A stretch of DNA of 64,000 nt from Synechococcus sp. JA-3-3Ab. GTDB taxonomy: Bacteria > Cyanobacteriota > Cyanobacteriia > Thermostichales > Thermostichaceae. The stretch spans positions 2,811,001 through 2,875,000 of the forward strand of contig NC_007775.1 in the NCBI RefSeq assembly GCF_000013205.1, given 5' to 3'. Under the pieces are notes generated by a model. It was not told the DNA's origin. It ran no database searches and was given only the letters and a program-made list of their open reading frames with translations. Positions 1 to 7,928 of this stretch are shown here, one piece after another (the first letter of the stretch is position 1; each line of letters starts with the position of its first letter). The position numbers and the translations under genes were made by a program.

Positions 1-41
1 AAGTCGGTGGGAAATTGATTTTCGGGGCTAACCTCGCTCAT
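1..41 (-). CDS. Possible N-terminus of an unknown protein, cut by the left edge
   Basis: An ATG on the minus strand opens a frame that runs off the window after 13 codons (MSEVSPENQFPTD). The upstream sequence has only a weak purine stretch (AGCGAGG) before the ATG. It follows folE in the same direction, so a third gene of the folE/SDR group is plausible. Too short to assign a function; it may be chance. Confidence 0.3.
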   Translation of the reverse strand, partial: MSEVSPENQFPTD

Positions 42-141
42 AACAGGCCTCGCTTCTGGCAGGATCTGCGTCGATTTTAAGCTAGTATGCCCAGCCAGAG
101 CAGAGGATTAGCTTTCTTGCCGGCAAAGCGCCGCGGCATCC

Positions 142-831
142 TTAAAGGTTGGACGGGTGGCGAATGAGGCTCAAAAACTCCTCCCGCGTGCGGGGATCCT
201 CCTGGAACACCCCCACCATCGAGCTGGTGACCGTCCAAGAGCCCGGCTTTTGCACCCCCCGCATCACCATGCACATGTGGGTAGCCTCGATAACCACCCC
301 CACCCCATAGGGATCCAGCATGGTCATCAAAGCTTCCGCGATCTGGCGGGTAAGGCGCTCCTGAACCTGCAGGCGGCGGGAGTACATCTCGACAATGCGG
401 GCGATCTTGCTCAGGCCCACCACCTTTTGGCGGGGGATGTAGGCAACATGGGCCTTGCCGATAAAGGGCAAGAGGTGGTGCTCGCAGAGGCTGAACAAAG
501 TAATATCCCGCAGCAGCACCATCTCGTCGTGGCCCTCGTCGAAGATGGCGCCGTTGATGAGATCTTCCAGGGACTGCCGATAGCCGCTGGTCAAAAATTT
601 CAGGGCGGCCACCACCCGCTCCGGCGTTTTCTTGAGGCCCTCCCGCTGCGGATCCTCCCCAATTCCCCGCAGCAACGTCTCCACTGCCGCTACCATCGCC
701 GGATCCAGGCTCTCTGAGCCCTCGGGCTCTTGCCCCGCCGCATGGGACAGATCTCGGACAAGGCGAGACTTCAGGTTGGCTTTGTTGTTGAGTCGAAACT
801 CGGCACCGGATCCAGGCTTGGCAAGAGTCAT
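142..831 (-). CDS. folE: GTP cyclohydrolase I (FolE type IA)
   Basis: Converts GTP to 7,8-dihydroneopterin triphosphate, the first step of tetrahydrofolate (and cyanobacterial pterin) synthesis, as a cytosolic zinc enzyme. The 229-residue protein has the CEHH motif at residues 116-119 and the distal Cys in THMCMVMRG at about 187, the usual zinc ligands of the family, followed by the conserved [10 protein letters not shown]-like end. A longer in-frame start exists at 918, but the ATG at 831 is preceded by AGGA about 10 bases upstream, and the extra 29 residues do not resemble the family. It lies 123 bases downstream of the SDR gene on the same strand, so the two may be co-transcribed. Confidence 0.95.
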   Translation of the reverse strand: MTLAKPGSGAEFRLNNKANLKSRLVRDLSHAAGQEPEGSESLDPAMVAAVETLLRGIGEDPQREGLKKTPERVVAALKFLTSGYRQSLEDLINGAIFDEGHDEMVLLRDITLFSLCEHHLLPFIGKAHVAYIPRQKVVGLSKIARIVEMYSRRLQVQERLTRQIAEALMTMLDPYGVGVVIEATHMCMVMRGVQKPGSWTVTSSMVGVFQEDPRTREEFLSLIRHPSNL

Positions 832-954
832 AGCAGGATATTCCTTGGGTTGAACGAAGGGTTGAAGGAACTTGTCGAGGGAGGCGGTGCAGGCAGATCT
901 CCTCAAAAGCTCAGTCACAAAGGCCGTTACAGGAAAAGCCAGCTCCAGCCCGGC

Positions 955-1680
955 CTAAAAGGCCCCTGCTGCCGGCATGAGGGTCAGATCTTCCACCACG
1001 GCACCCTTGGGCAGGCGAACGATGTGGGCAATCAAGTCCGCCACCCACTCCGGCGAGAGCATTTTGGAACGGTCGAAATCGACCTGAACTGTATCCCAAA
1101 GAGGTGTATCCACAGCTCCGAGACACAGGCTGGTCACCCGAATGCCATGCTGCCGTTCCTCTGCGGCCAGGGCTTGAGAAAAGCCCAGCAGGCCAAACTT
1201 ACTGGCGCAGTAAGCCCCCCAATTGGGAAAGGCTCGCTTGCCCGCAATGGAGATAATGTTGACAATCGTGCCGCAGCGCTGCCGGCGCATCGCCGGCAGG
1301 ACGGCTTGGGCACAGAGAAAAGCTGCCGTCAGGTTCAAGTCGATCACCCGCTGCCAATCGGACAAAGATAAGGTGGCCAAAGGCCCGACATGGGCTATGC
1401 CGGCGTTATTGACCAAGACATCACAAACACCAAATTGATCCAGGAGAGCCTGCAACCGCTGCGGCAGGGCTCTTAAGTCGGCCAAGTCGATGGGAAAAAC
1501 CTCCGCCTTTCCTCCCTTTGCCTGGATCTCCGCCTGTACCCCCAGCAAATCGGGATGGGAACGGGCCACCAGAGCAACTGCCACCCCCTGCCGAGCTAGG
1601 GCTAGGGCCACTGCTTTGCCGATCCCTCGACTGGCCCCCGTAATCAGGGCACGTTCGGGAAACTGGGTCTCAAAACTCAT
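955..1680 (-). CDS. Short-chain dehydrogenase/reductase
   Basis: Classical SDR of 241 residues: nucleotide-binding TGASRGIG at residues 14-21, NNAG at 91-94, catalytic Ser144 and the YCASK motif with Tyr157 and Lys161. These establish a Rossmann-fold NAD(P)(H) oxidoreductase; the substrate cannot be read from the sequence. A TTG two codons further upstream is possible, but the ATG at 1680 gives the usual family N-terminus. It sits directly upstream of folE on the same strand; a pteridine-reductase role would fit this position but is only a guess from context. Confidence 0.9.
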   Translation of the reverse strand: MSFETQFPERALITGASRGIGKAVALALARQGVAVALVARSHPDLLGVQAEIQAKGGKAEVFPIDLADLRALPQRLQALLDQFGVCDVLVNNAGIAHVGPLATLSLSDWQRVIDLNLTAAFLCAQAVLPAMRRQRCGTIVNIISIAGKRAFPNWGAYCASKFGLLGFSQALAAEERQHGIRVTSLCLGAVDTPLWDTVQVDFDRSKMLSPEWVADLIAHIVRLPKGAVVEDLTLMPAAGAF

Positions 1681-1904
1681 CCACAATAAAACTCTGGGAT
1701 GCGCCGTCGAGAATAAGCGCCACCAGAGCCTGGGAAACTTCGTTAACCCAGTGTAACACTAATTCCTGCCTGCCCCTCCAAGCAAACAGGAAAGACTGGC
1801 ATCGATCCCTCTCCGCCGCCCTCTAGCTGACTGGCGTCGGGCCGGGAAGGATCTGAGGTATGGTAGTCTGGTAAAGATAGTGAAAATCTTTTGCAACAAC
1901 GATC

Positions 1905-3101
1905 ATGGCCGAGTTTTTGATTTCCTCGACGTCCACCGCTGCCCGGACGGACTCTCCCTACATTCTTGAGGTTGAGCACATCAGCAAGGGGTTTCCCGGC
2001 CAGCGGCAGTTGGTTTTGCAGGAAGTGGCGTTTCGCCTGCCCCAGGGAGACATTCTGGGGATTGTCGGCCCATCGGGCTGTGGGAAGACCACTTTATTGC
2101 GCACCATTGCCGGCTTTGAGCAGCCAGACAGCGGGCGGATCCTGCTGGGGGGGCGAGTGGTGGCCGGGGAGGGGCAGTGGATCCCACCGGAGCGGCGGGG
2201 GGTGGGGCTGGTGTTTCAGGATTTTGCCCTGTTTCCCCACTTGGATGTGTTGGCCAATGTGATGTTTGGCCTCCGGCCCACTGCCCTGTTCGCGTCGGCA
2301 GCGGGGGGCGGCAGTCGCTCCTCCTCGGCTGAGGTGGGAGGCGCTGCCCAACAGGCGCGGGAACGGGCTGACGAGGTGTTGCGGTTGGTGGGTCTAGAGG
2401 ACTACGCCCACCGCTATCCTCATGAACTTTCAGGCGGGCAGCAGCAGCGGGTGGCCCTGGCCCGAGCTCTGGCCCCCAAGCCCAGCCTAATCCTTTTGGA
2501 TGAGCCGTTGAGCAACTTGGATGTGCAGGTGCGCTACTACTTGCGGGAAGAAATCCGCAAAATCCTCAAGCAAACCCAGACCTCGGCCATTTTCGTTACC
2601 CACGACCAAGAGGAGGCTCTCTGCCTTTCCGATTGGGTGGCGGTGATGCGGGAAGGGCGTATTGAGCAATGGGGATCCCCGGAGGAAGTCTATCGGGAGC
2701 CGGCTACCCGCTTTGTGGCGGAATTCATCGCCCAGGCCAACTTTCTTCGCTGTGAGCGGCGGGAGTTCGGTTGGCAAGCTGAGGGGCTGCTGCACATCCC
2801 ATTTCAGGCTTTGAGGGATCAGCCCGATCCCCATCTGCGCCAGGGAGAGCTGATGATCCGGCAGGAGGAGTTACGTCTGCATCCCAATCCCCAGGGGAGA
2901 GTTACCATTCGGGATCGACAGTTTCTGGGGCGAGAGTATCGCTATTGTCTGGTTACAGAGACGGGCAAGCAATTGCACGCCCTGGCGCGGGAAGCTTTGC
3001 CGGTGGGCACGCGGGTTCAAGTTACCGTCGAGCAGGGCCGTCTGTTTCCCATTTCGGAACCTCAGTCAGTAGCGGGATCGGGAAGCAAGAGCTTTGCCTG
3101 A
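1905..3101 (+). CDS. ABC transporter ATPase, iron(III)/FutC-like
   Basis: ATP-hydrolysing subunit of an importer: Walker A GPSGCGKTT at residues 55-63, signature LSGGQ at 175-179, Walker B LILLDE at 195-200, H-loop VTHD near 230, then a C-terminal TOBE-like regulatory part. Overall resemblance is to the FbpC/FutC/PotA branch; iron(III) is the likeliest substrate but sulfate, polyamine or molybdate ATPases look similar. Residues about 127-150 form a Ser/Gly/Ala-rich insertion between the Q-loop region and the signature that the family normally lacks. No permease or binding protein gene lies beside it, so its partners must be elsewhere. Confidence 0.85.
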   Translation: MAEFLISSTSTAARTDSPYILEVEHISKGFPGQRQLVLQEVAFRLPQGDILGIVGPSGCGKTTLLRTIAGFEQPDSGRILLGGRVVAGEGQWIPPERRGVGLVFQDFALFPHLDVLANVMFGLRPTALFASAAGGGSRSSSAEVGGAAQQARERADEVLRLVGLEDYAHRYPHELSGGQQQRVALARALAPKPSLILLDEPLSNLDVQVRYYLREEIRKILKQTQTSAIFVTHDQEEALCLSDWVAVMREGRIEQWGSPEEVYREPATRFVAEFIAQANFLRCERREFGWQAEGLLHIPFQALRDQPDPHLRQGELMIRQEELRLHPNPQGRVTIRDRQFLGREYRYCLVTETGKQLHALAREALPVGTRVQVTVEQGRLFPISEPQSVAGSGSKSFA

Positions 3102-3556
3102 TGGGATCTTTGCCCTCAGCCCAGGCGCCCCACGCCGCTGCCGCGTTCCCAGGATTCTGCCTTCTCAGCCCAGACTCTACAGCCAGAGGATGGAGGGGCT
3201 ATCTGTATTTGGTGTGGATCCGCTTTGTTAGACTCCGTATATAGTAGGAGGTGATGCGGGATCCCCACCCAAAACGAGGGCTTTACCCCTCGACAGGGGT
3301 TGAGCAAATGCTTTAACCTTGCCTTCTAGGGTGGCCCAGGGGGCGCTCGTCAAAAAGGGTAGAGGGGCGTAGTGTCAGCAAGGGCCAGCTTCGCCAGGCG
3401 CTGTCCCCAAAGTCCCAAGAGTGCGCCGCATGGCCAGCCTGAGCTGTGTTGAGCAAGGTGAGCTTGGTCAGCTCCTCTTGGGCAGAGGTCGTCGGTTAGT
3501 GTTTCAGGGATCTGACCCAATAGCAACGAAGACAAGGCGTGATGCCAGGAGTAGAG
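3102..3556. other. 455-base intergenic stretch with possible leader peptide
   Basis: No ordinary gene. It holds a hairpin-capable sequence near 3286-3301 (ACCCCT, loop CGAC, AGGGGT) and, at 3254-3316, a 20-codon open frame whose ATG is overlapped by a perfect anti-SD complement (see separate entry). The rest is GC-rich sequence with no clear promoter that I can fix. Confidence 0.6.
3254..3316 (+). CDS. Possible 20-residue leader peptide
   Basis: ATG CGG GAT up to a TAA gives a 20-residue frame (begins MRDPHPKRG). AGGAGGTGAT at 3246-3255 is a full match to the 16S anti-Shine-Dalgarno, but it overlaps the ATG, so spacing is poor and a GTG two codons earlier is not helped. Inside the frame is a perfect 6-bp hairpin with a CGAC loop. 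Either a leader ORF controlling the tic22-like gene 240 bases downstream, or a chance SD. No homology recognised. Confidence 0.2.
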   Translation: MRDPHPKRGLYPSTGVEQML

Positions 3557-4450
3557 ATGAAAATGATGCGCGGTAATGCAGTGCCGCTTTTGGGATCCCT
3601 CTGCCGCCGTAGAGCTCAGGCAGGCGGGCGGGCCGCGTTCGTAGCGGCAGTTCGCAGCACCCTCCTGCTGGGGTTGGCGGGGGTGATCTGGGGGGGAGTT
3701 CCTACTTTTGCTCAAGGGGGGCCCCTCTCGACTCAGGCAGTGGCAGCCCCCATGAGTCGTCAAGAAGTGGCGGAGCGGCTGAATCTGGTGCCGGTTTTTG
3801 CCATTGTGTCTCAGAACGGCACCCCTGTGGTCGCTAACGTAGAGCGGGAGGGTCGCACCATCCAGGTGGCTTCTTTCTGGCTGGATCAGAACCAAGCCCA
3901 GCAAGCGTTGGATCAGGTGAAAGCCAAGAACCCTGAGGTGGGCCAGCAAGCCCAGGTGGTGCCCATTCCCTTGGGCTACGCCTACGAAAAGTCGGAAGAA
4001 GAGCGGGCCAAGAATAGCAATCTGTACTTTGAGGTGGTGCCTCGGGCTGCTGATGTGGAGGCGGCCAAGCAAGTGCTGAAAGAAACGGGTCAGGAGGTGC
4101 CGCCGGAAGTGATCGGCGTGCCGCTGTTCTATGGCCGCTCGGGAGAGGGGTTGCTGACCATCGAGCAGGATGGCCAGGAGGTGGTGCCTTTCTTCTTCGA
4201 CCGCAACGACCTAAAGGGGGCTTTAGACCGGGCGGCGGCGCAGAACCCCGAGGTGGTCGGCAAAACCCAGATCGAGGTCACTTCCCTGGCCATCGTGGTG
4301 GAGCGCATGTTAGCCCCTGACGCCCAGGAGGATGTGCAGAAGATCGCTTTCATTCCGCCGCGCGCGTCGCTGGAGTACGTGCAATCGTTAATTCGCTCTG
4401 CCACTCCCCAGCCCAATCCACCTGCCACTCCCCAGCCTCAGCGGCGTTGA
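3557..4450 (+). CDS. Tic22-like family protein
   Basis: Resembles cyanobacterial Tic22 homologues, periplasmic/thylakoid-associated relatives of the chloroplast import factor Tic22, thought to act as a chaperone for outer-membrane biogenesis. The 297-residue product has a basic N-terminus, a hydrophobic segment ending in an FAQG-like cleavage site around residue 55, and two similar halves beginning VPVFAIV and GVPLFYG, as in the Tic22 duplicated fold. The C-terminus is a Pro/Gln tail. ATG at 3557 is chosen over GTG 3539 and ATG 3542 because AGGAG at 3547-3551 is spaced five bases before it. prmC follows after 11 bases, so the two are probably one transcript. Confidence 0.8.
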   Translation: MKMMRGNAVPLLGSLCRRRAQAGGRAAFVAAVRSTLLLGLAGVIWGGVPTFAQGGPLSTQAVAAPMSRQEVAERLNLVPVFAIVSQNGTPVVANVEREGRTIQVASFWLDQNQAQQALDQVKAKNPEVGQQAQVVPIPLGYAYEKSEEERAKNSNLYFEVVPRAADVEAAKQVLKETGQEVPPEVIGVPLFYGRSGEGLLTIEQDGQEVVPFFFDRNDLKGALDRAAAQNPEVVGKTQIEVTSLAIVVERMLAPDAQEDVQKIAFIPPRASLEYVQSLIRSATPQPNPPATPQPQRR

Positions 4451-4461
4451 CCTAGCTCCTG

Positions 4462-5349
4462 ATGGGATCCCCCTCTGCGCTGGTGCAGCAATTGCTGGCC
4501 TGGCGTGCCCAGGCTCTGCAGGCGGCGCAAGCCGCCGGCATCCCTCCTCAGGAGGTGGAACTTCTGCTTAGGGAACGGCTGGGCTGGGGATCGTTGGAGC
4601 GCTTGCTAGGTCGGCCCCCGACGCTGCAGGGGGATCCGCTGGCGGAGGTAGAGGAGCTGTGGCGGCGCCGGCTGACAGAGCGCATCCCCCTGCAGTACCT
4701 GCTGGGAAGGGTAGAGTGGGCAGGTTTGAGCTTGCGGGTAACGCCAGCGGTGTTGATCCCGCGCCCGGAGACCGAGCTGCTGGTGGAGCAAGCCTCCCTT
4801 TGGTTGCAGTCTAACCTGCTGCCGCCGGGATCCCCTTTTGCCGACCTGGGCACCGGCAGCGGGGCCATTGCCATCGCTTTGGCCCAGGGGCATCCCCAGT
4901 TGCAGCTTCTAGCGGTGGACGTGAGCCCAGAGGCTTTGGCCGTTGCGGCAGCCAATGTGGCGGACTATCATCTGCAGGAACGGGTGAAGCTGTTACAGGG
5001 ATCCTGGTTTGCGCCTTTGGATCCCTGGCGAGGTCGGCTGCGTGGCCTGGTTTCCAACCCGCCCTATATCCCCACCGGGGAGCTGGCCTACCTCATGCCC
5101 GAGGTACGGCTGCACGAGCCACGACAGGCCCTCGATGGCGGGGAAGATGGGCTGGTGCACTTGCGGCTTTTGATTCAAAAAGCACCGGATTACTTGGCCC
5201 CCAACTCCTTTTGGGCGGTGGAGGTGATGCAAGGCCAAGCCCCTTGGGTGGCGGAGCAGTTGCAGGCCAGAGGCGGCTATCAGCAGATCCAAGTCCACCG
5301 GGATTTGGCCGGAATTGAGCGGGTGGTCAGCGCCCACTTCGTCGGCTAG
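4462..5349 (+). CDS. prmC: Peptide chain release factor N5-glutamine methyltransferase PrmC/HemK
   Basis: Methylates the Gln of the GGQ motif in release factors RF1/RF2 using S-adenosylmethionine. The 295-residue protein has a helical N-terminal substrate domain, the SAM-binding loop DLGTGSG at 128-134 and the diagnostic NPPY at 199-202 that holds the Gln amide. The RPETE motif typical of PrmC is at 101-105. It begins 12 bases after the tic22-like stop, suggesting an operon; there is no convincing Shine-Dalgarno before the ATG, consistent with coupling. Confidence 0.95.
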   Translation: MGSPSALVQQLLAWRAQALQAAQAAGIPPQEVELLLRERLGWGSLERLLGRPPTLQGDPLAEVEELWRRRLTERIPLQYLLGRVEWAGLSLRVTPAVLIPRPETELLVEQASLWLQSNLLPPGSPFADLGTGSGAIAIALAQGHPQLQLLAVDVSPEALAVAAANVADYHLQERVKLLQGSWFAPLDPWRGRLRGLVSNPPYIPTGELAYLMPEVRLHEPRQALDGGEDGLVHLRLLIQKAPDYLAPNSFWAVEVMQGQAPWVAEQLQARGGYQQIQVHRDLAGIERVVSAHFVG

Positions 5350-5362
5350 AAAGTTGGGAAGA

Positions 5363-5464
5363 AAAAGGTAGGATCCAGGAGCGCGCCGTTGTCAAACTAG
5401 CTAAAACCCAAGGCTCTCCATCCGAACGCCCTGCTTCGAACATCAACGGGATCTCCTACCTTTT
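5363..5464. repeat. Perfect 11-bp inverted repeat spanning prmC-kinase gap
   Basis: AAAAGGTAGGA at 5363-5373 is exactly reverse-complementary to TCCTACCTTTT at 5454-5464, with 80 bases between. The second arm ends in TTTT, so in RNA the pair could close a long-range stem just before the Shine-Dalgarno of the downstream gene at 5491. It may be a terminator or a control structure; the sequence does not decide. Confidence 0.45.
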
Positions 5465-5490
5465 GTCCGAAGTACCTCTGGAGGAAACCC

Positions 5491-6261
5491 TTGCCCGCAG
5501 CAAAACCCGATCCTCCCTCCCAGCAGGCCGCTGCTGCCGTCAGGCAAGAGGCGGTGGATTGGCAGTTTGCGTTTGAGCGCTCGGAGGTGATGCGCGCCTT
5601 TCAGCAGGAGCTGCTCGTCAGCATTGGCCACGAGCTGCGCAACCCCCTCAGCAGCCAGATGGGATCCCTGCAGTTGGTGCTGTCCGATCTGTGCGATTCC
5701 CGCGAAGAAGAGCGGGAGTACCTTCAAAGTGCCAAAGAAGCGGTGGAGCGCCTGATCCAGTTGCTCGAGGAGTACAGCCGCCTGGCCCGCCACGACCTGC
5801 CCATTCAACCCTTGCAACCGAAGCCGACCCGACTCCGTCCCCTCCTTCAGGATGTGTACAGCCTAACTCGCCTACAGGCCCAGGATCAGGGCATTCGCTA
5901 CGAATGGCCGATCCTACAACCGCCTTCTGCCTCTGAGCTGCCCGCCCTCCCGGACAGCCTTATGGTTTGGGCGGATCCCCACGGTTTGGTGCAGGCTCTG
6001 CTGGGGGTGTGTCGCTGGGGTATTCGCACCCTACGCTATGGTTCGATGGCTCTACACCTCTATCCCATCGCAGCAGCGGAGGGGCGCCTGTGCCTGGAGT
6101 GGAATCTGGAAGGGCGGTGCCATGTGCCCATCCAAACAAAGGGTTGCGCTGCTTGGCGGGTGAGCGAACGGCTCCTGAGAGAAATGGGGGGCGATCTGGA
6201 GCTTGGCGAAAGCAGCCTCCACCGGGTTGTCATCAAGGTAATCCTGCGCCTCGCCCAGTGA
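5491..6261 (+). CDS. Histidine-kinase-like protein with degenerate ATPase domain
   Basis: Soluble protein of 256 residues. Residues about 35-100 are a HisKA dimerisation domain with an intact H-box, GHELRNP (His47). The C-terminal part is in the place of HATPase_c but has no recognisable N-box (NLxxNA), no DxGxG G1 box and no GxGxG G2 box. It may therefore be a pseudokinase, a phosphatase, or a protein phosphorylated by others. Start is TTG at 5491, supported by GGAGG at 5480-5484, six bases upstream. There is no sensor domain and no response regulator next to it. Confidence 0.7.
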   Translation: MPAAKPDPPSQQAAAAVRQEAVDWQFAFERSEVMRAFQQELLVSIGHELRNPLSSQMGSLQLVLSDLCDSREEEREYLQSAKEAVERLIQLLEEYSRLARHDLPIQPLQPKPTRLRPLLQDVYSLTRLQAQDQGIRYEWPILQPPSASELPALPDSLMVWADPHGLVQALLGVCRWGIRTLRYGSMALHLYPIAAAEGRLCLEWNLEGRCHVPIQTKGCAAWRVSERLLREMGGDLELGESSLHRVVIKVILRLAQ

Positions 6262-6286
6262 TTTGGATCTGGGAGATCTGAAAAGC

Positions 6287-6688
6287 TTAACCTTCGCGGC
6301 GCAAGGCCAGCTCAGCGCGATCCAGTTGCATCAGCACCCGCTCCACCTTCTCTGGGTCAAGAGGCCGCTTGGAGGTGCGGTAGTGGGAGGCCACGGTGTT
6401 GAACACGGTGCGCAGAGTCGTAAAGGATTGCAGCTTGTCGTAGCGATGGCCATGGTAGCGCCCTGCAAATTCTTGAATGGCCTCCATCGCTTCCACCTGC
6501 GCCTCCTCTGGATTCATCACGGGATCCGCTTCCGAGAGAACGGTGCGCAGGGTTTGGATCAGGGTCATGCTGTCTTCGTAGTACTTGCCGGTGAGGCGGG
6601 CCGCCTGAGCGCTTGCGGTCGCCCAGCCCAGCATCAGGGTGACCGAGAGGAGCAGGCCGAGAAAACGTAGAAAAAAAGGTTTCAGCAT
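6287..6688 (-). CDS. psb27: Photosystem II assembly protein Psb27
   Basis: Lumenal factor that binds CP43 during photosystem II assembly and repair and keeps the Mn cluster site accessible. The 133-residue protein has a hydrophobic signal (residues 1-29) ending ASAQA, then the characteristic KYYEDSMTLIQTLR helix, a central LQSFTTLRTVFNTVASHY segment and a final helix, which matches Psb27. Cyanobacterial Psb27 is usually a lipoprotein with a lipobox Cys at the mature N-terminus; here there is no Cys at all near the cleavage site. ATG at 6688 is preferred to the TTG five codons upstream. It is divergent from the Z-ISO-like gene, with 72 bases between starts. Confidence 0.9.
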   Translation of the reverse strand: MLKPFFLRFLGLLLSVTLMLGWATASAQAARLTGKYYEDSMTLIQTLRTVLSEADPVMNPEEAQVEAMEAIQEFAGRYHGHRYDKLQSFTTLRTVFNTVASHYRTSKRPLDPEKVERVLMQLDRAELALRREG

Positions 6689-6760
6689 CGGAAGGTTGCC
6701 CAATGTAACTTATCTTTAAGCATAAGTCACAGCGACACCGGAAGAGGAGCCATCGAAAAG

Positions 6761-7501
6761 ATGCTGTCCACTTTCTTCAACCACTTGCTGCCGGAGCTCG
6801 CCCGGTACAGATCCCACGCGATCATGTTGGGCATGATCTTGGGGTTTGCCTGTGCTCACAGTGGGCTGGCCCACTTGCGCCCCTGGGGGGAAGCTTGGCT
6901 GGGATCCCGTCTGTACCGCCTTCTTTTTGCGCTGGTCAGCCTCAGCTTGGCTCCGCTGTTGCTGATCTACTTTTTGAACCATCGCTACGACGGGGTGATC
7001 CTCTGGGATCTCCATGCTGTCCCCGGCATTCACACCACCGTTGTTCTTTTGTCGGCGCTCTCGTTTTTCTTTTTGTATCCGGCTACCTTCAACTTACTGG
7101 AGATTGCTGCCATTCACAAGCCGGAGATTCACCTGTTTGAGACCGGGATCATCCGCATCACCCGCCACCCCCAAATGGTGGGCCAGGTGATCTGGTGTGT
7201 GGCCCATTCCCTTTGGATTGGCTCCAGTTTTATGCTGGTCACTTCCCTGGGGCTGGTGGCCTACCACCTGTTCGCCGTCTGGCACGGGGATCACCGTCTG
7301 GAGCGGAAATACGGCCAGGCCTTCCGCGATCTCAAGGCCCGTACTTCTGTGATCCCCGGCTTGGCCATTCTGCAGCGGCGACAACACCTGCAACCGCGAG
7401 AGTTTCTGCGCTGGGCCTATCTGGGGGTGTTCAGCTTTGTTGTGATTCTTTATGCCTTTCATCCGCAAATGGTTTCTGCAGCCAGCGGGGTTGCCTGGTA
7501 G
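6761..7501 (+). CDS. NnrU / 15-cis-zeta-carotene isomerase (Z-ISO) family membrane protein
   Basis: Integral membrane protein of 246 residues with six or seven hydrophobic segments and the NnrU-family core containing HSGLAHLR near residue 34 and ITRHPQMVGQ near 130. In plants the homologue Z-ISO is a heme-dependent isomerase of the 15-15' double bond of zeta-carotene; cyanobacterial NnrU proteins are the closest relatives, so a carotenoid role in thylakoids is likely, though denitrifier NnrU proteins have another, unclear role. The His residues in the two motifs are candidate heme ligands. GAGGAG about ten bases upstream supports the ATG. Confidence 0.75.
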   Translation: MLSTFFNHLLPELARYRSHAIMLGMILGFACAHSGLAHLRPWGEAWLGSRLYRLLFALVSLSLAPLLLIYFLNHRYDGVILWDLHAVPGIHTTVVLLSALSFFFLYPATFNLLEIAAIHKPEIHLFETGIIRITRHPQMVGQVIWCVAHSLWIGSSFMLVTSLGLVAYHLFAVWHGDHRLERKYGQAFRDLKARTSVIPGLAILQRRQHLQPREFLRWAYLGVFSFVVILYAFHPQMVSAASGVAW

Positions 7502-7535
7502 CATGATCCCAAACAACTTCTTTAGTCTGGGAGTG

Positions 7536-7928
7536 ATGAACTTGCAAGTTGCTTTAGATGCTTTTAATCAAGAACTTTTGACAAGTGACGGGTTGGTGTT
7601 GGTGGATTTTGGTGCCCCTTGGTGTGGCCTGTGTCGCTTCATTCAGCCGATTACCGACCGTCTCGCAGCAGAGTGGGGCGGCGCGGTCAAGGTGCTGCGG
7701 GTGAATGTGGACGACAATTTTTGGCTGCCGCGCCGCTATCGGGTGCGCTCGCTGCCGACCTTAATTTTGTTTGAGAAGGGTCAAGAAGTGCAAAGGCTGG
7801 AGCACTTCGCCAGCCGCGATGATGTGCTCCGCCGCTGCGAGCAGTTGTTTCTCGCTCGCCTGCGCTATGTGGGTTCGGGTGCCTGCTCCTCCTCGCTGGA
7901 CCCCCAAGCCCCGCCGCCAGGGGTGTAG
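7536..7928 (+). CDS. Thioredoxin-like protein with CGLC active site
   Basis: A 130-residue thioredoxin fold: FGAPWCGLC at residues 25-33, the cis-Pro in SLPTLILF, and the usual final helix. The active site CGLC differs from CGPC of standard thioredoxins, which should change its redox potential. The C-terminus continues in a Ser/Pro-rich tail of about 20 residues that overlaps the convergent hydantoinase B gene by 64 bases. ATG 7536 has GGGAG only two bases away; ATG 7503, which would add 11 residues, is the alternative. Confidence 0.8.
   Translation: MNLQVALDAFNQELLTSDGLVLVDFGAPWCGLCRFIQPITDRLAAEWGGAVKVLRVNVDDNFWLPRRYRVRSLPTLILFEKGQEVQRLEHFASRDDVLRRCEQLFLARLRYVGSGACSSSLDPQAPPPGV

Noticed and set aside
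832-954. Tetrahydrofolate riboswitch before folE
   Set aside because: No conserved pairing or core sequence that I could recognise in the gap, and the gene follows another on the same strand.
730-1371. 213-codon open frame on plus strand over folE and the SDR gene
   Set aside because: Antisense of two genes with clear catalytic motifs.
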